Source of the DNA: Sphingomonas leidyi
GTDB taxonomy: Bacteria; Pseudomonadota; Alphaproteobacteria; Sphingomonadales; Sphingomonadaceae
DNA length: 64,000 bases
NCBI RefSeq assembly: GCF_011761945.1
Contig: NZ_JAASQV010000003.1
Location: 359,538-423,537, forward strand
Direction of reading: 5' to 3'
Shown here one piece after another: positions 59,083-64,000 of this stretch. The translations under genes were made by a program, and so were the position numbers. The notes under the pieces are model-generated. The model searched no databases and was not told the origin of the DNA. It saw nothing but the letters and a program-made list of their open reading frames with translations. Numbering within the stretch: position 1 is the stretch's first letter; every line of letters begins with the position of its first letter.

Positions 59083-61809
59083 TTGCGCTCCGCAATTGAC
59101 CCCACCGAGCCATCATGGGTGGCAGCACCCGTGAATCGACGAGTCGCGCTTGCGCTCGCCTTTTTCGGGCTGGCCTGCAGCCTGGCGGCTTTCGCGGGCT
59201 GGCTCCTCCACTTTCCGGCCCTGCGCGGGTTCGGCCTGAACGATTTCCCGATCTGGCCCTGGACCGCGATCGGATATATCGGCCTGTCGCTCGGCTTCCT
59301 GGCTTCCTTTCTGGGCCGGCGGCGACTGGCAATCAACTTCCTGGCGGTCCCGCTCACCATCGCTCTCGTCGCGCTGTTCGAGCGCTGGACCGAGATCGAC
59401 CTCGGCGTCGACCGGCTGCTCTTCCCGGCCCAGCTCGACGAATTCAGCTTCAGCTTCCCGGGGCGGGTGGGCATCAATCCGGCCGCGGTGTTCCTCGTGC
59501 TCGGCCTCGCCGGGCTGGGACAATGCGTGCACGACCTGGTGGCGAAGGAGATGCGCAGCCTGGTCGCGATGATCGCGCTGGGGCTCGCCGCGGCGGCGGC
59601 GATCATCATCCTGTTCTCGCGCGCCGGCGCGGGCCCGGCCCTGCCGCTGCTCACGACCTCGCTGCCCGCGGCGATCGTCTCGATCTCGCTGGCGCTGGCC
59701 GCGATCACCTGGAACAGCGGCTTTGGCTGGATGCGCGACCTGGCGCGCGATCCCGACAATCGCCGCATGCTGCAGATCCTGCTGCCCGCCGCGCTGATCC
59801 TGCCCGTGCTGCCCGCCATGCTGGAACTGGTGCTCGCGCGGCGGATGGTGTTCACCGCCGCCCCCGGCCAGCTCCTCGCGATGCTCGGCAACGTGCTGAT
59901 CGTCGGCACGATCGCCTATTGGGCCGTCACGCGCGTCGCACGCGAGCAATCGGTACAGGTGGAGCTGAGCGAGGCCATCGACGTCACTACCATGGCGCTC
60001 ACTTCGCCCGACGGGCGGATCGTCCACTGGTCCGAAGGCGCGGCCCGGTTGTTCGGATGGAGCGAGGAGGAAGCCCGCGGGCAGAACAAATATCTCCTGC
60101 TCCGCTCGCGCTGCGAGAGCGCCGAGACCACCCTGCCCCGCCGCCCGCAGGACGAAACCCAGGAACTGGTGGAGACGACGCGCGACGGGCGCGAGATCGC
60201 CATTCTCGAGCGGGTCCACCGTGTCGAGATCGCCGGTCGCGATCCGGTGATCATCCACAAGATGACCGACATCTCCGACCGGGCCCGCGCCGTGGCCGAG
60301 CTGCGCGAGAGCGAGGAGCGGCTGGCGATCGCCACCGCGACGCACGAAGTGGGCGTGTTCGAATGGGAAGTCGCCACGGGTCGGCTCGCCTGGGCACCGG
60401 GCGCGGAAGAACGGCTGGGGCTGGTTCCCGGCACCGTCACCAGCTTCGACAGCTGGCGCGACCAGATCGAGCCCGAGGACGCCGAACGCGTGATGGAGAC
60501 GATCGAGGGCGCCGTCGCCGATCGCGCGCCCCGCTTCAGCTTCCGCTATCGCTTCAAGAAGCGCAACGGATCGGTGCGCGCGGTGGAAGGGTCGTCGCGC
60601 GCCTTCTACGATGCCGAGGGCAACCTGGTCCGCACCATCGGCGCCATGCTCGACATCACCGAACGCGAGGAGCGCGAGGCGGCGCTGCGCCGCCGCGAGG
60701 CACAGTTGCGCTCGATCATCGAGACCGTGCCCGAGGCGATGCTGGCGGTGGACGAGGAAGGCACGATCCGCGTGTTCAGCACTGCCGCGGAAGCCCTGTG
60801 GGACTATCGCGCCCATGAGGTGCTGGGCCATAATTTCGCGATGCTCACGCCCTATCCCCGCGACGAGGAGCCGGAATCGGAGACGCGGCTGGGCGCCTTT
60901 CTCAAGGCGGGCAAGCCGCTGGAACAGGGCCAGACGATCGCCGCCGCCGGCCTGACCCGCGGCGGTGATCGCTTCCCGATGGAGATCCGCGGCGGCGTCG
61001 CCCAGATCGACGGGCATCTGCTCTATACCCTCTTCGCCCGCAACCTGAGCGAGCAGTTCGCCGCCGAGGAGCGGCTGAGCGAACTCAATGCCGAGCTCGC
61101 CCATGTCGGCCGCCAATCGGCGATGAGCGAGCTCGCCGCCGACATGGCGCACGAGCTCAACCAGCCGCTCGCCGCCACCTCCAACTTCCTCGCTGCGGCG
61201 CGGATGCTGCTCGACAAGGGCGAGGAATTCGAGCGGGTCGGCGAATTGCTGCGCATGGCCAATGAACAGACGTTGCGCGCGGGAGAGATCATCCGCCGCC
61301 TGCGCAGCTTTACCATGCGCGGCGAAGTGGATCTGCGCATCATGCCGCTGGGGCCGACAATTCGTGACGCAGCCGATCTGGTCCTCATTGGTACCAGCCA
61401 GTTCAACATCCGGCTGACCTACGATCTGGACCCCGAAATACCCTGTGTCTTCGCGGATCGCGTACAAGTGCAGCAAGTTGTTGTTAATCTTTTGCGCAAT
61501 TCCATAGACGTTCTTCGCCAACAGGGAGGCAACGATCGCCGGATTATCGTACGATCGCGCAAGTCTACCAAAGATATGATTGCAATAGAAATCGTCGATA
61601 GTGGGCCGGGCATACCGGAACCAATGCTCGACCAACTCTTTTCCCGTTTCACGACAACGAAGAAAGAAGGCGCAGGAATGGGTATTGGACTTTCCATCAG
61701 CAAGCGTATCATTGAGGCCCATGGTGGGGTTCTGAGTGCCGAAAATCGGCCCGAAGGGGGCGCGGTTTTCCGCTTCACGCTACCCACGACGGAACAGGGT
61801 GGAGAGTAG
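59083..61809 (+). CDS. Membrane PAS-domain sensor histidine kinase, FixL-like
   Basis: A 908-residue kinase. The N-terminal sensor has about seven to eight membrane helices (18-275). Three PAS domains follow (about 290-405, 412-530, 540-665). The dimerisation motif is MAHELNQPLAATSNFL with His690, as in FixL, then HATPase (VQQVVVNLLRNSIDVL, DSGPGIPE, GMGIGLSISKRI). No haem-binding PAS residues were confirmed. The TTG start at 59083 follows GGAAGGGGAAGG. From about 61,360 to the stop the base composition falls to near or below 50% G+C, unlike the rest of the gene. Confidence 0.92.
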   Translation: MRSAIDPTEPSWVAAPVNRRVALALAFFGLACSLAAFAGWLLHFPALRGFGLNDFPIWPWTAIGYIGLSLGFLASFLGRRRLAINFLAVPLTIALVALFERWTEIDLGVDRLLFPAQLDEFSFSFPGRVGINPAAVFLVLGLAGLGQCVHDLVAKEMRSLVAMIALGLAAAAAIIILFSRAGAGPALPLLTTSLPAAIVSISLALAAITWNSGFGWMRDLARDPDNRRMLQILLPAALILPVLPAMLELVLARRMVFTAAPGQLLAMLGNVLIVGTIAYWAVTRVAREQSVQVELSEAIDVTTMALTSPDGRIVHWSEGAARLFGWSEEEARGQNKYLLLRSRCESAETTLPRRPQDETQELVETTRDGREIAILERVHRVEIAGRDPVIIHKMTDISDRARAVAELRESEERLAIATATHEVGVFEWEVATGRLAWAPGAEERLGLVPGTVTSFDSWRDQIEPEDAERVMETIEGAVADRAPRFSFRYRFKKRNGSVRAVEGSSRAFYDAEGNLVRTIGAMLDITEREEREAALRRREAQLRSIIETVPEAMLAVDEEGTIRVFSTAAEALWDYRAHEVLGHNFAMLTPYPRDEEPESETRLGAFLKAGKPLEQGQTIAAAGLTRGGDRFPMEIRGGVAQIDGHLLYTLFARNLSEQFAAEERLSELNAELAHVGRQSAMSELAADMAHELNQPLAATSNFLAAARMLLDKGEEFERVGELLRMANEQTLRAGEIIRRLRSFTMRGEVDLRIMPLGPTIRDAADLVLIGTSQFNIRLTYDLDPEIPCVFADRVQVQQVVVNLLRNSIDVLRQQGGNDRRIIVRSRKSTKDMIAIEIVDSGPGIPEPMLDQLFSRFTTTKKEGAGMGIGLSISKRIIEAHGGVLSAENRPEGGAVFRFTLPTTEQGGE

Positions 61810-62424
61810 ATGACAAAAACGGTCTATATCGTGGACGACGACGATGCCGTCCGGGCCTCTTTGCACAGCCTCCTTTCGCTTCGCTCCGATCTGGTGATCC
61901 GGGCCTTCCGTTCGGGTGACATCTTCCTGGAATCGCTGCCGGATCTCGATCCGGGCGTCCTGCTGCTCGATTTCCACATGCCGGGCTCGACCGGGCTCGA
62001 CGTGCTCAACGCGGTGACGAGCGATCCGCGCTTCGTGGCGATCATCCTCACCGGCCAGGGCAATGTCGGTCTGGCGGTGCAGGCAATGAAGGCCGGCGCG
62101 CTCGATTTCATCGAAAAGCCCTATGAGGCAGAGTTCCTGATGACCGCGATCGACCTCGCTTTTTCGCGGCTCGAGGAGGGTAGCGAGGCGGCGACGCGCG
62201 TAAATGCCGCGGAATCCAAGATCGGCAAGCTCTCGCCGCGCGAGAAGGACGTGCTCAAGGGGCTGATCGAGGGACGATCGAACAAGATCATCGCCTATGA
62301 ACTCGACATCAGCCCGCGCACGGTGGAGATCTATCGCGCCAACCTGATGGAGAAGCTGGAAGTGCGCAGCCTTTCCGAAGCGCTGCGCATCGCCTTTGCC
62401 GCGGGAATGTTCCCCAAGAGCTAG
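61810..62424 (+). CDS. FixJ-like response regulator (LuxR-type output)
   Basis: A 204-residue regulator. The receiver has VDDDDAVRASL, the phospho-acceptor Asp in LLLDFHMPG, TGQGNVGLAVQAMKAGALDFIEKPY with the conserved Thr and Lys. The helix-turn-helix is LSPREKDVLKGLIEGRSNKIIAYELDIS then PRTVEIYRANLMEKL. The ATG directly follows the kinase stop with GGAGAG upstream, so the pair is coupled. Its target could be the adjacent genes or cyclic-nucleotide or respiratory genes elsewhere. Confidence 0.95.
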   Translation: MTKTVYIVDDDDAVRASLHSLLSLRSDLVIRAFRSGDIFLESLPDLDPGVLLLDFHMPGSTGLDVLNAVTSDPRFVAIILTGQGNVGLAVQAMKAGALDFIEKPYEAEFLMTAIDLAFSRLEEGSEAATRVNAAESKIGKLSPREKDVLKGLIEGRSNKIIAYELDISPRTVEIYRANLMEKLEVRSLSEALRIAFAAGMFPKS

Positions 62425-62433
62425 CGCGCATAG

Positions 62434-62784
62434 TCAGCGCTCGGGATAGCCCCAGCCGGGCAACATCGCTTCGATCACGCTGGCGGGATCGTCGCGCGGG
62501 ATGCGCGGCGGATATGCCGCATCCGCGGCCGCACCCCCGATCACCGCAATGGCGCGCCAGCGCGGATCGGCGCGCAGCGCGGCCTCACCGCCGGGACGTG
62601 CGGCAAGCGCAGCTTCGTCGATGATCAGGACCGGGCTCCGGGCCAGCCAGCGCGCGACCCGCGGATCATCCAGATTGTCGATGGTGACGAGATCGGCGCC
62701 GGCCATCGACAAGCGGGCGATCAGCGTGCTGCGGAGGCCCATTTCACGCGCGACGAGCACCACCAGTGGGAACCTCGGGCTCAC
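62434..62784 (-). CDS. Degenerate receiver-like protein
   Basis: A 116-residue soluble protein. The GTG at 62784 is preferred since GCAGGAGGG precedes it at good spacing. The alternation LVVLVAREMGLRSTLIARLSMAGADLVTI, PVLIIDEAAL, WRAIAVIGG resembles a receiver (beta-alpha) fold, but the double-acid pocket and the phospho-acceptor loop are not conserved. It converges with the FixJ-like gene, 9 bases between stops. It may be a non-phosphorylated adaptor. Moderate confidence as a gene. Confidence 0.65.
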   Translation of the reverse strand: MSPRFPLVVLVAREMGLRSTLIARLSMAGADLVTIDNLDDPRVARWLARSPVLIIDEAALAARPGGEAALRADPRWRAIAVIGGAAADAAYPPRIPRDDPASVIEAMLPGWGYPER

Positions 62785-62902
62785 TTGGCCCTCCTGCAAC
62801 TTGCGACCCGGACTTACCGCCCGCGGGTGATCGGATGTATGCGCGACCATGCAGGTCCTGCCATCCGTGGCTTCTACCTAAATGTCGGACCGCAAAGGCG
62901 GA

Positions 62903-64000
62903 TCAGAACGAAAAGGCGAGATCGGCATGCGCAAACCGGGTGTCGCCGGTGCGCGGCGCATTGGGCGCATCGTGCAGGAAACGCCCCTTGGCGAGCCAGG
63001 CTGCGCCAAGCTCGAGGCGCAGTTCCCGCGGCACCAGCCAGCGGCGCCCGCGCAGCTCGAACTGGGTGCCGCCGAAGCGGCCCGCGCGGCCGGCGCGATC
63101 GGTCACGCCGGTCGCGGAGAAGCTGTCGATGGCAGAAGCGAGCCAGGCGCCGCGCACCGATGCCATGAGGTCGAGCCGCTTCGAGGGTCGCGCCTCGAAG
63201 CGGATGCCCGGCGACACGATATTCGCCCGGCCCAGCGCACCATAGAGCGAGAGCGGGCCGAAATCGGCGCGGCGAGCGCCGTAGAGCGTGTCGAAACGCG
63301 TGAACGTGTCGGGGTTGGCCGTCTCGCCGCTGGCATAGTCGAAGAGCGCAGCCACGCGCGGCGCCCAGCTGCCGCCGAAGGTCCAGCCCATCTCGGCATG
63401 CACGAAGCCGGCGCGGACGCGAAGATCGCGCACGTCGGTCACCGCGGCGGTTGCACGGGCTAGGCCGCGCTGGAGCGCAGTTTCCACTTCATAGTCCAGC
63501 GCATGCCGTGCCGGCGCCTGGCGCAGCCGCACGCCGAAAGTCACCAGGCGGCGGTTGCGCGTCGGATGCGTGGCGCGATCATGCTCGATCAGGCGAAAGG
63601 CATAGGTCTCGAAGCCGGTCCTGCCGAACAGCCTGGCAAGCATGGCGTTGCCGCCGAAGAACTCGATATTCTCGGTCGCCCGGTCGAGCTGGACCTTGTT
63701 GTCGTAGATGTCCTCCGGCGTGTCGGGCAGCGCAGTGAACGGACGCGTCCAGAACAGGAAGAGCTGGTTGCGCCTTTCGTCCTGCATCTCGAGCTTCGCG
63801 CCGAGATAGGTGGGCACGCCATTGGGGAAATCGGTGCGCCCCACCAGGCGGCTCGCGCCGATGTCCATCGCGAATTTGCCCGCGGTGAGTTGCATGCCCC
63901 TGGCGGGCCGCCAGGCGAGATAGGCCTGGACCGGCTCGAGGTCGTTGATTTCGTTGGTGCGCACCGAGCTCCGGTCGCGCTCGCCATATCCACGCGCGTC
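62903..64000 (-). CDS. AlgE-like outer-membrane porin (alginate-export family), N-terminus beyond the window
   Basis: An outer-membrane beta-barrel of the alginate-export family. The frame stays open to base 64000, so the signal peptide is outside. The visible start, RSSVRTNEINDLEPVQAYL, then AWRPARGMQLTAGKF and DIGASRLVGRTDFPNGVPTY, are family landmarks. The C-terminus FAHADLAFSF ends in Phe, as barrel proteins do. Such proteins export polysaccharide or act as general porins in sphingomonads; no alginate genes are in the window. Confidence 0.85.
   Translation of the reverse strand, partial: DARGYGERDRSSVRTNEINDLEPVQAYLAWRPARGMQLTAGKFAMDIGASRLVGRTDFPNGVPTYLGAKLEMQDERRNQLFLFWTRPFTALPDTPEDIYDNKVQLDRATENIEFFGGNAMLARLFGRTGFETYAFRLIEHDRATHPTRNRRLVTFGVRLRQAPARHALDYEVETALQRGLARATAAVTDVRDLRVRAGFVHAEMGWTFGGSWAPRVAALFDYASGETANPDTFTRFDTLYGARRADFGPLSLYGALGRANIVSPGIRFEARPSKRLDLMASVRGAWLASAIDSFSATGVTDRAGRAGRFGGTQFELRGRRWLVPRELRLELGAAWLAKGRFLHDAPNAPRTGDTRFAHADLAFSF

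Noticed and set aside
59113..61722. 869-codon frame opposite the FixL-like kinase
   Set aside because: Antisense shadow with no recognisable domain.

Overview
The window is high-GC (roughly two-thirds G+C), densely coded alphaproteobacterial chromosome. It most resembles Sphingomonas or a close sphingomonad. The basis is gene content: large TonB-dependent receptors, an RcnB-like protein, a Tat-exported PhoX, a type II secretion (T2S) locus with gspN, and FixL/FixJ-type signalling. Species is not determinable from sequence reading alone. No integrase, transposase, prophage, CRISPR array or rRNA was seen. One tRNA (Pro, CGG) is present.

Layout. 1-9 kb: end of a chemotaxis receptor, a TonB-dependent receptor, a DUF1993 / ketopantoate-reductase-like / diguanylate cyclase run, the molybdate importer modABC, and a beta-propeller phytase. 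9-16 kb: a di-haem peroxidase lipoprotein, a PQQ-propeller-like lipoprotein, lepA and a CsgG-like protein. 15.5-20.7 kb: a probable nicotinamide riboside salvage set (pnuC, NadR-type kinase, TonB receptor), an adrenodoxin-reductase-like flavoprotein and tRNA-Pro. 20.8-26 kb: RcnB-like, PhnD-like, ABC-F and a PL10 pectate lyase. 26-34 kb: a MacAB-like ABC efflux operon divergent from an NtrC/NtrY-type two-component system. The gap between them carries two opposed sigma-54 promoter matches and a small gene that appears to be the first gene of the efflux operon.

35-47 kb: an almost complete T2S system (gspK, J, N, F, E, M, L, G, H, I, C, D; no prepilin peptidase) arranged in several back-to-back units. 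It includes a periplasmic-binding-protein-like gene next to gspJ. A sialidase-like secreted protein follows. 48-53 kb: a second, partial set of T2S inner-membrane genes (L-like, M-like, C/N-like) divergent from phoX. 53-59 kb: a TetR-controlled small operon, a lipoprotein, and a pair of amidohydrolases of which one has lost its metal ligands. 59-64 kb: a FixL/FixJ-like system, a degenerate receiver-like protein and a truncated AlgE-like outer-membrane protein.

Functionally the region is about the cell envelope: outer-membrane uptake, secretion, efflux, and secreted phosphatases and polysaccharide-active proteins. Scattered through it is a family of palindromic repeats whose outer end often begins exactly at the TAG stop codon of a gene. 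A second GC-rich palindromic family sits between gspE and gspF and appears to supply the gspF ribosome-binding site.
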